Source: an uncultured Clostridia bacterium
GTDB taxonomy: Bacteria > Bacillota > Clostridia > UBA1381
Direction of reading: 5' to 3'
Length of the DNA stretch: 6,946 nucleotides
NCBI GenBank assembly: GCA_934481375.1
Contig: CAKSPN010000093.1
Location: forward strand, 1 to 6,946
Shown: positions 6,837 through 6,946 of the stretch, one piece after another
Position numbering within the stretch: the first letter of the stretch is position 1
Layout of the letters: each line of letters begins with the position of its first letter
The notes under the pieces: generated by a model
What the model was told of the DNA's origin: nothing
Database searches by the model: none
Seen by the model: only the letters and a program-made list of their open reading frames with translations
Position numbers and translations under genes: made by a program

Positions 6837-6946
6837 AAAAAATTCTGTTTATACTGCCTGTTTTGGCATTGCTGACCTCGTGCGGAAAAATTCCGCAAGC
6901 CGATATGAATATCTTCTGTATGGACACCGTTATGAATATGCAGGTG
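6833..6946 (+). CDS. apbE: Probable ApbE-type FAD:protein FMN transferase lipoprotein, 5' part only
   Basis: Only the first 38 codons are in the window; the gene runs off the end. Residues 1-17 form a lipoprotein signal peptide: two lysines, a hydrophobic core (ILFILPVLALL) and a lipobox LTSC with Cys17 as the expected lipidated residue. It would therefore be anchored on the outer face of the membrane. FCMDTVMNMQV at 28-38 matches the start of the mature ApbE fold, where a Phe-x-Met-Asp/Gly-Thr-Val-Met stretch is typical. ApbE enzymes transfer FMN from FAD to a Ser/Thr of target proteins such as RnfG/NqrC or other extracytoplasmic flavoproteins. The preceding Gx-family gene is a frequent partner in Clostridia, which strengthens the call. 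The catalytic region is outside the window, so the identity rests on a short motif and context. Confidence 0.72.
   Translation, partial: MKKILFILPVLALLTSCGKIPQADMNIFCMDTVMNMQV

Noticed and set aside
1..6946. Looked for tRNA or rRNA genes, CRISPR arrays, transposases, terminal repeats and attachment sites.
   Set aside because: None is visible. The window is almost entirely coding, with no unexplained gap longer than 79 bases and no sign of a mobile element.

Overview
The window is a stretch of a bacterial dcw (division and cell wall) cluster, read entirely on the + strand. It probably comes from a low-to-moderate-GC Firmicute of the Clostridia type. The evidence is strong AGGAG-type ribosome binding sites, heavy use of ATA for isoleucine, a meso-DAP-type MurE, a Gx-family membrane protein followed by an ApbE lipoprotein, and the dcw order itself. 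Genus or species cannot be read from the sequence.

Layout: a 44-base leader with a strong ribosome binding site (1-44); murE (45-1484); a 79-base spacer holding a long stem-loop (1487-1528); murF (1564-2928); mraY (2932-3957); ftsW/spoVE-type SEDS gene (3975-5210); murG (5227-6327); a Gx-family membrane protein gene (6324-6836); and the first 38 codons of a lipoprotein that looks like ApbE (6833 to the window end). Apart from the murE-murF spacer, gaps are 3 to 17 bases, and the last two junctions are 4-base ATGA overlaps. This argues for one co-transcribed, partly translationally coupled unit. No convincing promoter is visible, so transcription presumably starts upstream of the window.

The first five genes form a near-continuous pathway. 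MurE adds the third residue (meso-diaminopimelate by its motif) and MurF adds D-Ala-D-Ala to the UDP-MurNAc peptide. MraY moves phospho-MurNAc-pentapeptide to undecaprenyl phosphate to give lipid I, and MurG adds GlcNAc to give lipid II. The SEDS protein polymerises lipid II into glycan strands. MurD, whose gene often sits between mraY and ftsW in Firmicute clusters, is missing from that place. After murG, where some Firmicute clusters continue with division genes, the unit runs into a Gx/ApbE pair, which points to flavin-dependent redox chemistry at the membrane.

The window is mostly well-known biology. The points worth a second look are the murE-murF hairpin, the murD gap, the coupling of Gx-apbE to murG, a hairpin at the start of the Gx gene, and a 13-base motif shared by two gene ends that carries an embedded Shine-Dalgarno. 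I see no undescribed system that the sequence supports.
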